This document shows positions 15,950 to 25,287 of a stretch of DNA of 64,000 bases, in pieces. How positions within the stretch are numbered: position 1 is the stretch's first letter; each line of letters begins with the position of its first letter. The DNA is from Arthrobacter pascens (GTDB taxonomy: Bacteria; Actinomycetota; Actinomycetes; Actinomycetales; Micrococcaceae): assembly GCF_030815585.1 (NCBI RefSeq), contig NZ_JAUSWY010000001.1, positions 4,526,001 through 4,590,000 on the forward strand. Reading direction: 5' to 3'. The notes under the pieces are model-generated. The model saw only the letters and a program-made list of their open reading frames with translations, had not been told where the DNA came from and made no database searches. The translations under genes were made by a program, and so were the position numbers.

Positions 15950-18900
15950 ATGGTGCTATTCGAGGGCAATTTCAGGCGGTGCGCCGCCATGGCCGCCGCG
16001 GCGGCGACGGCCGCCGCAGGGCTGGCACTGGCGTCTGGCCTGACAGCGAACGCGGCGGAAACCTCCGCCACGCCGGTCACCATCACGCCCAACCCCGCCA
16101 GCAGGGGAGAGGCATTCGAAGGCTGGGGGACCAGCCTGGTCTGGTTCGCCAACGCCACCGGTGGCTACTCTGACGAAATCCGCGAAGAGCTGTACCAGAA
16201 GGTCTTTGGCGAGAACGGCCTGAACCTGAATATCGCGCGCTACAACGTGGGCGGCGGAAACGCCTCCGACGTAGCCGGCTACCTCAATGACGGCAGCGCA
16301 GTGGAGGGCTGGTGGAATCCTGTGACTGACCCGGCCAGCGGAGCGGTCCAGTCCAGGCTGTACAACCCGGACGGCTCGGTGGACCCTGCACAGGCTAACA
16401 AGCTGGCCTTCCTGAACCAGTGGAACCCGGATGATCCGTCCTCCTACAACCCGGATGCGGACCGGACCCAGCGCTGGTGGGTGGAACGGCTGGCCGCTGA
16501 CCAGCAGATCACCCATTGGGAGGCCTTCAGCAATTCGCCGCCGTGGTTCATGACTAAGAGCGGCTACGTCTCCGGGCAGGTCAACTCCAGCAAGGGTGAG
16601 AACCTGCTGCCCCAGGCGGAACAGAAGTTCGCCGCCTACATGGCCAACGCCGTCGAACTCCTGGAAAAGGGTTCCGGCATCAAGGTGGACACCATCGATC
16701 CCTTCAACGAGCCCAATTCCGGGTATTGGGGAACCGCGATCGACACCGCCACCGGGAAACCGCCCACCTCCTACACGCAGAAGCAGGAGGGTGCCCTGAT
16801 CTATCCGGCGGCGCAGGACCGCGTCACCAAGTACCTGGCGGCCGAGCTCGCCAAGCCGGAGACCAGCACCGGAGCCGTCATCTCGGCCATGGACGAGACC
16901 GATCCGGGGAAGTTCATGACCAACTGGAACAGTTACAGCCGGGAAGCCAAGAACGCCGTGGGCCAGCTCAACGTCCACACGTACGGCACAGGGGACCGGC
17001 GCCGTGTGCGTGACCTGGCCAAGGCCGAGGACAAACCGCTGTGGATGAGTGAAGTAGGCGGTTCGTGGGCAGGAAACCCGGCCCTCGGCGATACTACCGG
17101 CGCCTGGGACCGCTCCAACATCAACAACGGCCTGGGTATCGCCGGACGCATGGTGGACGACCTCCGCGAGCTGGAACCGGGTGGGTGGGTGTTCTGGCAG
17201 CCGGTGGAGGACACCTACAAGCAGGAACATGGAAACGGGGGCTGGGGCTCCATCTACGTCGACTTCGACTGCAATTATGAAGGCCGGGAAGGGTTCTCCA
17301 ACCGCCGGTTCAACGACGGCGACGCTGCGGAGGACGCAAAGTGCAAGATCCTGACCAACCAGAAGTACAACACCACCCGGAACTTCACGCACTACATCCG
17401 CCCCGGCGATTTCCTTATCCAGAACGACAACGCCAAGACCGCCAGTGCCCTGCGGGCAGACGGCAACGGCGCCACGCTGGTGCATTTCAATGACACCGCC
17501 GCGGCCGAGACCGTGACCGTGAACCTGGCCAACTTCGCCAACATCGCCGAGGGGGCAACGGTGACGCCGGTCGTCACCACCAAATCGCCGCTGGAGGACA
17601 TCGAACGCAACGCCTTGGTGAAGGGGACTCCGGTGGCCGTGGACCGTGCGGCCAAGACTGCCACGCTGGAAATCCCCGCCGCGTCCGTGGTGACGTTCCT
17701 CGTGGACGGCGTCAGCGGTGTGGCCGAAGATGCCGCGCCGGTGAAGGACGGGCACAGCTACCACCTCACGGGGGAAGCCAGCGGCAAGGTCCTCACGGGC
17801 CAGCCGGGCTCCGCCGTGACCATCGAGGACCCCGCCGGAACCGCTGCGGCCACTGCTGCCCAGACCTGGACGTTCCATGCCGCTGGCTCTGAGCGTGAAG
17901 CTGCAGGTGAACACTCGCATGACCGGCGCTGGGTGGTCACGAACGCGGACGGCTCGGTGCTCACCGGCACCGGCGGCGTACTCAACGGCAGCCAGGCCGG
18001 TGCCACCTCCCTGTCGGCCACGGGCCTTGACGAAGCCAGGCGCCAGCCCTCGGCACAGTGGATTGTGACCACCGAGAACGGGAACCAGTGGTCACTCGTA
18101 AGCGCCGCGGCAGCAATTGCCCTGCAGCCGGCCGGTGGCAAAACCGGCTCCGGCTCGGCGGTGGGACTGGCTTCGTCCGCCGGGACCACCGGCACCGCCC
18201 GGGGCAGCGCCCACCAGGCGTGGGCTTTCCAGGACCTCAAGGACCTGGTGCTGCTGGGGACTCAACGGACGGAGCTCAGCACGCCCACCGGCGTCGTGCC
18301 GTCCCTGCCGGAAACGGTCAGTCCGCTCTACGCGAAGGGCGCCGGACGGCCCATCGCCGTCCAGTGGGAGGACGTGGATCCGGCGGTGTGGGGTAAGGCA
18401 GGAACCGTGACCCTCCGCGGTTCGGGCGTGGATCTGTACGGAAGGGCGTTTGACGACGCAGAGCTGGTGGTCACCGTGGGTGACTATGTGGCCACCGATC
18501 CAGTGTCCGTAACAGCCGGCAGCGGCGCATCCGTCGCGGAAGTGCAGGCCGCCGCTCCGGCCACCGTCCCGGGGCAGATCGGCACCGGCCCGGCCAGGAA
18601 CGCGCTGCCCGTGGCCTGGGACTGGAGCACCTTGACGGCCGACGCTCTGCGGTCCGCCGGTACCGTCACGGTGACCGGTACGGCCACGCCGGGCGTGGCA
18701 GGTCAGAATCCGTTGCCCGCCGTCCTGACCGTGATTGTGGTGGGCCGGACAACCAGCAGCAACATCTGCCGGGACGACACCTCGACTCTGGTTACCGCGA
18801 GCTTCACGGAAGGCGGCTACACGGCCGCCAACACGTGCGACGGCAACGCCGCCACGCGCTGGTCCAACTGGGTGGGCAGCGGGCGGGCGGGCGACAGCCT

Positions 18901-19534
18901 GGCCTACGCCTTCAGTCGGGAATACCGGGTGGATTCGGTGACGGTGTCGCTCGCCGAAAAAGCCGCGCAAAGCTTCACGGTGCAGTACCAGGACGCCGGC
19001 GGAGCGTGGAAGGACACCACCGCCGGGACCGTCGCTGGCCTAAGTACGACGGCGGCGCGGACGGTTTCGTTTGATCCCGTCACCACCCGCGGGATCCGCG
19101 TCGTCCTGGTGACCACGGGGTCGTACACCAAGGTTGCGGAGGTGGCCATCTCCGGTTCGCGGCTGGCCGACTCCGGCGTTGCCGGCCTGGGCCGACTGAT
19201 GGTCAACCAGCAGGACGTGCCCGGTTTCAGCACGGGGACGGCGGACTACCGGGTCCTGACCACCCGCGACCCCTTCCCGGTGGTGGCAGCGAGCCCGCTG
19301 GACACGGATGCCAAGGTGACGGTACAGCAGGCCACGGCCGGATCGCCGTCGGCCGCTGTCACGGTTGCCGCCCCGGACGGAACCGTCAAGGTGTACCGCG
19401 TGGATTTTGACTTCCATGTGGTCCTCTCTTCGAAGGACGGGTGCAAGAACGGCGGCTGGGCCGCCAGCACCCTCCCGGTGTTCGGGAACCAGGGCGAGTG
19501 TGTGAACCACTTCGACCGTGGCGGTGCCGCCTAA
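15950..19534 (+). CDS. Secreted multi-domain GH30-type glycosidase (endo-beta-1,6-galactanase-like)
   Basis: The 1194-residue protein starts with a signal peptide (hydrophobic about residues 14-32, cleavage near ANA-AE). The catalytic domain (about 35-560) resembles GH30 endo-beta-1,6-galactanases: FEGWGTSLVWFA at the start, acid/base Glu254 in DPFNEPNSGYWG and nucleophile Glu368 in WMSEVGGSW. It is followed by a ricin-type-like region (about 600-760), a Big_4-like Ig domain (about 785-930), an F5/8 C discoidin-like domain (about 940-1070) and a cadherin-like end ending CKNGGW...GECVNHF. There is no sorting signal, so it is secreted free. AAGGG precedes ATG 15950. Confidence 0.85.
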   Translation: MVLFEGNFRRCAAMAAAAATAAAGLALASGLTANAAETSATPVTITPNPASRGEAFEGWGTSLVWFANATGGYSDEIREELYQKVFGENGLNLNIARYNVGGGNASDVAGYLNDGSAVEGWWNPVTDPASGAVQSRLYNPDGSVDPAQANKLAFLNQWNPDDPSSYNPDADRTQRWWVERLAADQQITHWEAFSNSPPWFMTKSGYVSGQVNSSKGENLLPQAEQKFAAYMANAVELLEKGSGIKVDTIDPFNEPNSGYWGTAIDTATGKPPTSYTQKQEGALIYPAAQDRVTKYLAAELAKPETSTGAVISAMDETDPGKFMTNWNSYSREAKNAVGQLNVHTYGTGDRRRVRDLAKAEDKPLWMSEVGGSWAGNPALGDTTGAWDRSNINNGLGIAGRMVDDLRELEPGGWVFWQPVEDTYKQEHGNGGWGSIYVDFDCNYEGREGFSNRRFNDGDAAEDAKCKILTNQKYNTTRNFTHYIRPGDFLIQNDNAKTASALRADGNGATLVHFNDTAAAETVTVNLANFANIAEGATVTPVVTTKSPLEDIERNALVKGTPVAVDRAAKTATLEIPAASVVTFLVDGVSGVAEDAAPVKDGHSYHLTGEASGKVLTGQPGSAVTIEDPAGTAAATAAQTWTFHAAGSEREAAGEHSHDRRWVVTNADGSVLTGTGGVLNGSQAGATSLSATGLDEARRQPSAQWIVTTENGNQWSLVSAAAAIALQPAGGKTGSGSAVGLASSAGTTGTARGSAHQAWAFQDLKDLVLLGTQRTELSTPTGVVPSLPETVSPLYAKGAGRPIAVQWEDVDPAVWGKAGTVTLRGSGVDLYGRAFDDAELVVTVGDYVATDPVSVTAGSGASVAEVQAAAPATVPGQIGTGPARNALPVAWDWSTLTADALRSAGTVTVTGTATPGVAGQNPLPAVLTVIVVGRTTSSNICRDDTSTLVTASFTEGGYTAANTCDGNAATRWSNWVGSGRAGDSLAYAFSREYRVDSVTVSLAEKAAQSFTVQYQDAGGAWKDTTAGTVAGLSTTAARTVSFDPVTTRGIRVVLVTTGSYTKVAEVAISGSRLADSGVAGLGRLMVNQQDVPGFSTGTADYRVLTTRDPFPVVAASPLDTDAKVTVQQATAGSPSAAVTVAAPDGTVKVYRVDFDFHVVLSSKDGCKNGGWAASTLPVFGNQGECVNHFDRGGAA

Positions 19535-19543
19535 GGTAGTGGC
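19532..19543 (+). promoter_or_regulatory. Leaderless promoter -10 inside the glycosidase stop codon
   Basis: TAAGGT at 19532-19537 contains the TAA stop of the upstream glycosidase gene; six bases later comes the ATG of the next gene at 19544. Confidence 0.55.
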
Positions 19544-20053
19544 ATGGAGATCGGTGAGGTGGTCTGGACTGCCGTGCTGGGCGTGGCCGCGGTTGCACCG
19601 CTGGCCACGTTCGGCGTGGTCCTGGTGGCCTATCTGACGTACCGGCAGAAGGCCCACGCGGACAGGCGGGACCAATGGTGGAAACGCGCGCAGTGGGCCA
19701 TCGACTCGGCCCTGAACGACGCCGATCCCGAACGCCGCCTCGCGGGGATGCGGGTCCTGGTCCAGCTCATCGGCAGCGATCTGGCCACGTCCGAGGATGC
19801 GGAGCTGATGAGTGCCTTGGCGTTGGGGATCCAGGACCAGGAGCTGGGACGGCTGTCAGCCGCGGACGGCACGGCAAACAAGCAGCCCGGGCTCTACCCC
19901 GGGGCACGGGCGGGCGCCGCACATGAGGTTCGGCTCAAGTCCAGGGGACAGACAGTTGTGGCCGGTTCGGCGGCGGCTGCCCGAGTTCTTCAGGAGTCGG
20001 AGAAGCTCATCGCCGCCGCGGATGCACGGACTGCCCGCCAACAACGTGCTTAG
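19544..20053 (+). CDS. Membrane-anchored hypothetical protein
   Basis: The 169-residue protein has one N-terminal transmembrane segment (about residues 7-30) followed by a basic stop-transfer region and a helical cytoplasmic part with RRLAGMRVLVQLIGSDLATSEDAELM. No enzyme motif is visible. Translation appears leaderless from the -10 box overlapping the previous stop codon. Its end overlaps the convergent alaA gene by four bases. Confidence 0.75.
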   Translation: MEIGEVVWTAVLGVAAVAPLATFGVVLVAYLTYRQKAHADRRDQWWKRAQWAIDSALNDADPERRLAGMRVLVQLIGSDLATSEDAELMSALALGIQDQELGRLSAADGTANKQPGLYPGARAGAAHEVRLKSRGQTVVAGSAAAARVLQESEKLIAAADARTARQQRA

Positions 20054-21273
20054 TCCGTAATGCTGCGGTACGCCGCCAGGAAAGTGGAGATCCTGCCCAC
20101 GGCTTCCTCGATGTCCAGCACTGACGGGAGGATAACAAAACGGAAGTGGTCCGGCTGGGGCCAGTTGAATGCCGAACCGTGGGAGACGAGGATCTTTTGG
20201 TCCTGGAGCAGGTCCAGGACGAACTGTTCGTCGCTCGTGATGGGGTAGAGCTCCGGATCAAGGCGCGGAAAGAGGTACATGGCTCCCGCTGCGGGGATAC
20301 ACGTGACGCCGGGAATTGCCGTGAGGAGCGTGAACGCCAGATCGCGCTGTTCGCGCAACCTGCCGCCGGGCCTGACCAGCGCGTCGATGCTTTGGTAGCC
20401 GCCCAGACAGGTTTGGATTGCATGCTGGGCGGGGACGTTGGGGCAAAGCCGCAGTGACGCGAGTAGCTCCAGTGCTTCGCGGTAGCCCAAAGTCGCCGTG
20501 AGCGGACCCGTGACGGCCACCCAGCCGGCGCGGTACCCGGGCATGCGGTAGGCCTTGGAGAGCCCGCTGAAGGTGAGGCAGCAGACGTCCTCCGCCACCG
20601 AGGCCGTGTGGATGTGCTCGGCGTCCTCGTAGAGTACTTTCTCGTAGATCTCATCAGAGAACAGGACGAGGTGGTGTTTGCGGGCCAGGGCGGCAAACTG
20701 CTCCAGTATGTGCCGCGGATACACCGCTCCCGTGGGGTTGTTCGGATTGATGATCACGATCCCCTTGGTACGGCCGGTGATCTTTGCCTCGACGTCGGCC
20801 ATGTCCGGCCACCAGTTCTCGTCTTCGTCGCAGAGGTAGTGCACGGGCTTGCCGCCGGTCAGCGTAACGGCGGCTGTCCACAGCGGGTAGTCCGGCGCCG
20901 GGATGAGGATTTCGTCGTCGTTTTCCATAAACGCCTGCAGGCACATGGAAATGAGCTCGCTCACGCCATTGCCGATGAAGATGTCCTCGACACCGATCTG
21001 CATGAGGCCCCGGGTCTGGTAATACTGCGAGATGGCTGTCCTGGCCGAGAAGATACCTTTGGACTCGCTGTAACCCTGGGCCTCCCTCAGGTGGTGGATC
21101 ATGTCCACCACCACGGATTCGGGCGCTTCCATTCCGAACGGCGCAGTGTCCCCCAGGTTCATCTTGAGGATCCGGTGACCCTCGGCTTCCATTTTCTTGG
21201 CGGCTTGGAGGATTGGCCCGCGGAGCTCGTAGCGGACGTTCTGGAGTTTGCTCGAGTACTGCATTGCACGCAT
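20050..21273 (-). CDS. alaA: Alanine aminotransferase AlaA-type
   Basis: The 407-residue PLP enzyme is very close in pattern to E. coli AlaA, which converts pyruvate and glutamate to alanine and 2-oxoglutarate: SSKLQNVRYELRGPIL at the start, PAPDYPLWTAAV, GIVIINPNNPTGAVY, and the PLP-binding Lys in SGLSKAYRMPGYRAGW. Length is normal for class I/II aminotransferases. ATG 21273 with a purine-rich upstream stretch is chosen over the longer frame. It appears to be a single-gene unit. Confidence 0.92.
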   Translation of the reverse strand: MRAMQYSSKLQNVRYELRGPILQAAKKMEAEGHRILKMNLGDTAPFGMEAPESVVVDMIHHLREAQGYSESKGIFSARTAISQYYQTRGLMQIGVEDIFIGNGVSELISMCLQAFMENDDEILIPAPDYPLWTAAVTLTGGKPVHYLCDEDENWWPDMADVEAKITGRTKGIVIINPNNPTGAVYPRHILEQFAALARKHHLVLFSDEIYEKVLYEDAEHIHTASVAEDVCCLTFSGLSKAYRMPGYRAGWVAVTGPLTATLGYREALELLASLRLCPNVPAQHAIQTCLGGYQSIDALVRPGGRLREQRDLAFTLLTAIPGVTCIPAAGAMYLFPRLDPELYPITSDEQFVLDLLQDQKILVSHGSAFNWPQPDHFRFVILPSVLDIEEAVGRISTFLAAYRSITD

Positions 21274-21353
21274 GGTTGATCTTTTCACAGGCAGGCAGGG
21301 CAGACACGCAGCGGACGAGGCACGGATTGTCTCCGCTGGCCACTCGTTCCCGG

Positions 21354-22067
21354 TCAGGCCTCCTGCAAGGCCGCCTGGAACGCGAAGGCGGCGTTGCTCC
21401 ACACCACAAAGAGCAGCGGGGCGGGGGCCAATGCCACCCCGATGACCGGCTGGACCAGCACCGCCGCCACGATGATTCCCAGCAGCACGAGGGCCGCCAG
21501 GCTCAGGTACCAGCGCTGGACCGCCAGGTACAGTGACGCTTTTAGGATGGCACGGGTCCTGGCCTGAGGCAGCAGGACCATTCCCGCGAGGACAGTCACT
21601 GCAACGCAGACGACGGCGGTCAGGGCCACCGCGATCAGCGGCACCAGCACGGCGGCTGCCGGCATCACCTGCACGATGGCAAGGTCTATGCCAAGGAAGC
21701 CGACCGCCGCGACGGCAGCCAGACCTGCCGGGGCGGCCCGACGGAAGGAATGACGGTAGCCGAGCAGGAAGGCTGCAACCGGCCTGACGGCCGGTCCCTC
21801 CGCCTCCTTCAGGGACTGGAACGCGGCGAAAGCCGCTGCCAAAGAAGGGGCCACCGTCACGGACAGGAGCAGGAAGAACGGCCAGGCCGCCACCGGGTCA
21901 GCCACCAGGGCCAGGCCCAGAAGCAGGGGTGCGTTTGCCGCCGCGAGCAGGAAGTTGACGGCCAGAAACGCATAAACAAAGCCGAAGATGCTCCCGAACG
22001 TCTCAAAGCCCGGACCCTGCCACGTTCGCCGCAGCGGCTGCATGGTATGCTGGCGCGCGGTGCTCAC
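21354..22067 (-). CDS. YesL/DUF624 family membrane protein
   Basis: The 237-residue protein has about five hydrophobic segments and the start FETFGSIFGFVYAFLAVNFLL seen in YesL (DUF624) proteins, which almost always sit at the end of sugar ABC operons, as here. Function is unknown but is presumed linked to the transporter. The GTG start at 22067 overlaps the permease stop as GTGA with GAAGGGG upstream, so it is translationally coupled. Confidence 0.85.
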   Translation of the reverse strand: MSTARQHTMQPLRRTWQGPGFETFGSIFGFVYAFLAVNFLLAAANAPLLLGLALVADPVAAWPFFLLLSVTVAPSLAAAFAAFQSLKEAEGPAVRPVAAFLLGYRHSFRRAAPAGLAAVAAVGFLGIDLAIVQVMPAAAVLVPLIAVALTAVVCVAVTVLAGMVLLPQARTRAILKASLYLAVQRWYLSLAALVLLGIIVAAVLVQPVIGVALAPAPLLFVVWSNAAFAFQAALQEA

Positions 22068-22981
22068 CCCTTCATCCCGCTCGTTGCGATGCCCTGGATG
22101 AAGTACCGCTGGCCGATCAGGAAGATGATCAGGATGGGCACAACGGAGATGACGGAGCCGGTCATGATCATGGCGAACTCGGCGTCGAACTGGCCCACGA
22201 AGGACCGGAGTCCCAGCTGGACCGTCCACAGCCTGTTGCTCGTGAGGTAGATGAACGGCCCCATGTAGTCATTCCACGTGTTGACGAAGGTCAGCAGGGC
22301 AAGGCTGGCCAGCGCCGGCTTGGACAGCGGCAGGATGACCCGGGCCCAGATGCCGTACTCGCTGAGGCCGTCGATGCGCGCGGCTTCGCACAGCTCATCG
22401 GGGATGGTCATGTAGTACTGCCGCATCAGGAAGACTCCGAAGGCGCCGAAGGCCTGGAGCAGGATCAGGGCGTTGAAGCTGTTGGTCAGTCCCAGCTGCT
22501 GCATCATGATGTACTGCGGCACCATGTACGCCTGCCACGGCACGGCGATGGTGGCGATGTAGCCCAGGAACAGCACGTCCCGGCCGGGGAAGCGGATCTT
22601 GGAGAAGCCATAGGCAGCCAGGGAGCCGGTGAGGACCTGCAGGAACGTGATGATCACGGAGAGGTACAGCGAGTTCTGGAGGTACCCCATCATGGGGATG
22701 CGGGTCCAGATGTCCGAATAGTTGCTCCAGACGAATTCCTCGGGAATCCACTGGATGGGCACCGTGAACACCTGGTTGTTCTCCTTCAGCGAGGAGGACA
22801 GCATCCAGAGGAACGGCACCAGGAGTGCTGCCACCAACACCACCAGCACGGCGTAGATGACCACGTTGACGGTGCGCGCCCTGCGCGCCCGCAGGCTCCG
22901 GCGTTCAGCGAGGCCACGTTCATGGCCGGCCGTGCCGCCAGGGGCCACCTCGGCCCTGAGGTCTTCAGTCAGGTTGGTCAT
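22064..22981 (-). CDS. Carbohydrate ABC transporter permease (MalG-like)
   Basis: The 305-residue permease has an N-terminal cytoplasmic region, six membrane helices and the EAA loop segment ELCEAARIDGLSEYGIWARVILPLSKPAL that docks the ATPase. It is of the CUT1 class and pairs with the permease upstream, overlapping it by one base. No ATPase gene is present in the locus, so a shared MsmK/UgpC-type ATPase elsewhere probably powers it. Confidence 0.94.
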   Translation of the reverse strand: MTNLTEDLRAEVAPGGTAGHERGLAERRSLRARRARTVNVVIYAVLVVLVAALLVPFLWMLSSSLKENNQVFTVPIQWIPEEFVWSNYSDIWTRIPMMGYLQNSLYLSVIITFLQVLTGSLAAYGFSKIRFPGRDVLFLGYIATIAVPWQAYMVPQYIMMQQLGLTNSFNALILLQAFGAFGVFLMRQYYMTIPDELCEAARIDGLSEYGIWARVILPLSKPALASLALLTFVNTWNDYMGPFIYLTSNRLWTVQLGLRSFVGQFDAEFAMIMTGSVISVVPILIIFLIGQRYFIQGIATSGMKG

Positions 22982-23937
22982 CAGCGTTCCCTCCGTTGCT
23001 GGAGTTTGAATTGCAGGACAGTCACGGTGAGGACGATCAGGAAAAGGACCAGCGAGATGGCCGAGGAGTACCCGAACTTACCTTCGCCGATGCCCTCCTG
23101 GTAGATCAGCTGTGAAAGCACCGTGGTGGACCGGCCCGGCCCGCCGTTGGTCATCACGACAATAAGGTCGAAGACCTTGAAGCTGGATACCGTCAGCATC
23201 ACCACCACAAAGAAGGTGGTAGGCCGCAGCGACGGCAGCGTGACGTTCCAGAAGCGCTGCCAGGCGCTGGCGCCGTCCACTTCGGCGGCCTCATACAGCT
23301 CGGTGGGGATGGCCTGCAGACCGGCCAGGTACAGGATCATGTAGTAGCCCATGTCCCGCCAAACGCTGGTGAGGATCACCGCCGGCATGGCCCAGTCCGA
23401 GCTGGAGGTCCAGCCCGGAGGGTTGGCAACGCCGACGAACTGGAGGAACTGGTTGATGGGGCCGCTGTCCGGGCTGAACAGCATGTTCCAGACGACGGCA
23501 ACAGCCACCAGGGACGTGATGTAGGGGAAGAAGATGGCCACCCGGAAGAAGCCGATGCCCTTGAGCTTGCGGTTCAGGAGCATGGCCAGGATGAGTGCCA
23601 GAGCCAAGGTCAGTGGCACGTGGCCGAGGGCGTAGAGCAGGGTGTTGCGCAGCGCCACCCAGAAGGAGTCGCTGCCCAGCATCCGCTCAAAGTTGGCCAG
23701 GCCAACCCATTTTGGTGCGCTGAACGAAGTCCACTCCATAAAGGCCAGCGCAAAGGCCGCCAGCACGGGAATGAGTGTGAAAGCAAGGAAGCCCAGGAAG
23801 TTCGGCAGGATGAAGGTCCAGCCGATCAGCGTGTTCCGCCGCGCCTGCTTGCGGTTGCCCTGCTTGCGGTTGCCCTGCCTGCGGGTGCCCGGCGCCTGGC
23901 TCCTCAGGGGAGTGGGGTTGATGGTGTCTGTAGCCAT
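22981..23937 (-). CDS. Sugar ABC transporter permease (MalF-like)
   Basis: The 318-residue CUT1 permease has six helices and the EAA loop ELYEAAEVDGASAWQRFWNVTLPSLRP. The N-terminus has a short basic repeat (QGNRKQGNRKQ). It overlaps both neighbours by one base, so the transport genes form one translationally coupled unit importing a glycan breakdown product. Confidence 0.94.
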   Translation of the reverse strand: MATDTINPTPLRSQAPGTRRQGNRKQGNRKQARRNTLIGWTFILPNFLGFLAFTLIPVLAAFALAFMEWTSFSAPKWVGLANFERMLGSDSFWVALRNTLLYALGHVPLTLALALILAMLLNRKLKGIGFFRVAIFFPYITSLVAVAVVWNMLFSPDSGPINQFLQFVGVANPPGWTSSSDWAMPAVILTSVWRDMGYYMILYLAGLQAIPTELYEAAEVDGASAWQRFWNVTLPSLRPTTFFVVVMLTVSSFKVFDLIVVMTNGGPGRSTTVLSQLIYQEGIGEGKFGYSSAISLVLFLIVLTVTVLQFKLQQRRER

Positions 23938-25217
23938 TACTTGAGGACTTCGTCCTTGACGCGCTTACCCATCTCGGCGATTCCATCGTCGATGGAGCGC
24001 TCGCCCACCATGACCAGCTCGTGTTCCTGGGTGAGGATCTTGTCCGTTGCCGCGGACTTGTCACTGACCGGCATTTCGAGGACGGTCTTGTCGGGGGAGA
24101 AGGCGGCCTTGGAGAGCTCGTCCGTGGGCAGGCCGGGCAGCTTGAAGTACTCGGCGGTCACGTCGGCCGTCTGCAGGGCGGGAACCACACCGATCTTGGC
24201 GATAGCCTTGGCGCCCTCCGCACCCGAGGCCCATTCAATGAAATTCTTGGCTTCGTCGGAGTGCTTGGCGTTCTTGTTGACCGCGAAGGCCGTGGGGGAG
24301 CCGAAGGTTGTGGTGTCCCCGCCTGCGGACTTCTGCGGCAACTGGGCAAGTCCCCAGTCCACGGTGGTCTTGCCGGCCTGCTTGGCGGCCACAATGCCGG
24401 AGATGTACCAGGAGCCCATGGGCATCATGGCGGTCTGCGCGGTTTCGAACATGGACCGGTAGCTGGTCTTCTGGCTCATGGCGGTGCCGAAGTCCAGCAT
24501 GGCCCCGCTCTTCTGCAGGTCCAGGGTCATGTTGTACTGGTCCTTGGCGAAGCTGTAATCCCCGCCGATCAAATCGCCGTCGTTCTGCGCTGCGGCGATG
24601 GCCTGGACTGTTGAGCGCCAGTAGTGCTGGTAGGTGCCGTACACCCTTTTGCCGTCGGGAGCGGTCCCTGTGAGTTTCTTGGCGAGCTCGGCGTACTGGT
24701 CCCACGTGATGTTCTTGGGTTCATCCAGCCCGGCGGCCTTGAAGAGGTCCTTGTTGTAATAGAGCAGCCAGAAATCCTGCCGGTACGGCGCCGCGAAGTA
24801 TTTTCCGTCGAGGTCGAAGGCATCCAGCCCGGCGAGGTTGTCCTTGTCCAGGGAGTCCACCACGCTGTTGATCTCCTGGAGCTGGCCGTTGTTGGCGTAG
24901 CGGGAGTAGTCAGTGACGTTCTTCATGGTGAGCACATCCGTGGTGTCACCGCCGGCGAGCATGGTGGTCACTTTCTGGGGGTAGTCATCGGCGAGGATGT
25001 CCACCGGCTCAATGTTTACGTCGGGGTGGGCTGCTTCGTAGCCGTCGAACAGTGCCTTGAACTCCGGCGTTCCTTCGTAGTTCCAGACGGAAACGCTGAG
25101 CGTGGTCTTTCCGCCGGCATCGGCAGTTTCCGCCGGACCGGCGGCACCCGCGCAGGCGGTCAGGCCGAGGCTGGCGGTTGCGGCGAGGGCTATCGCCGCG
25201 AGAGTGGTGCGCTTCAT
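23937..25217 (-). CDS. Extracellular sugar-binding lipoprotein
   Basis: The 426-residue protein has a lipoprotein signal peptide with lipobox LTAC (about residues 18-21) and a type-1 solute-binding fold like CUT1 sugar-binding proteins (VSVWNYEGTPEFKALFDGYEAAHPDV, later PMGSWYISGIVA). It would catch oligosaccharides outside the membrane and deliver them to the two permeases downstream. AAGGAG eight bases before ATG 25217 decides the start. The ligand is not readable; the neighbourhood suggests a uronate-containing oligosaccharide. Confidence 0.93.
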   Translation of the reverse strand: MKRTTLAAIALAATASLGLTACAGAAGPAETADAGGKTTLSVSVWNYEGTPEFKALFDGYEAAHPDVNIEPVDILADDYPQKVTTMLAGGDTTDVLTMKNVTDYSRYANNGQLQEINSVVDSLDKDNLAGLDAFDLDGKYFAAPYRQDFWLLYYNKDLFKAAGLDEPKNITWDQYAELAKKLTGTAPDGKRVYGTYQHYWRSTVQAIAAAQNDGDLIGGDYSFAKDQYNMTLDLQKSGAMLDFGTAMSQKTSYRSMFETAQTAMMPMGSWYISGIVAAKQAGKTTVDWGLAQLPQKSAGGDTTTFGSPTAFAVNKNAKHSDEAKNFIEWASGAEGAKAIAKIGVVPALQTADVTAEYFKLPGLPTDELSKAAFSPDKTVLEMPVSDKSAATDKILTQEHELVMVGERSIDDGIAEMGKRVKDEVLK

Positions 25218-25287
25218 TGCGGATCTCCTTATATGAGGGGTTCGGATCCGCCGCTGCTGCGGCGGTGTTGGTTGGAAGCGGGGATGG

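Noticed and set aside
15956..17920. 654-residue frame opposite the GH30 gene
   Set aside because: Its composition (His/Gly/Val/Arg-rich, no domain) is typical of antisense frames in high-GC genes; the plus-strand frame has a signal peptide and catalytic motifs.
23820..23890. Short tandem repeat (TTGCGGTTGCCCTGC) as a possible CRISPR or minisatellite
   Set aside because: It lies inside the MalF-like gene and encodes a short QGNRK repeat; no spacers, so not a CRISPR array.
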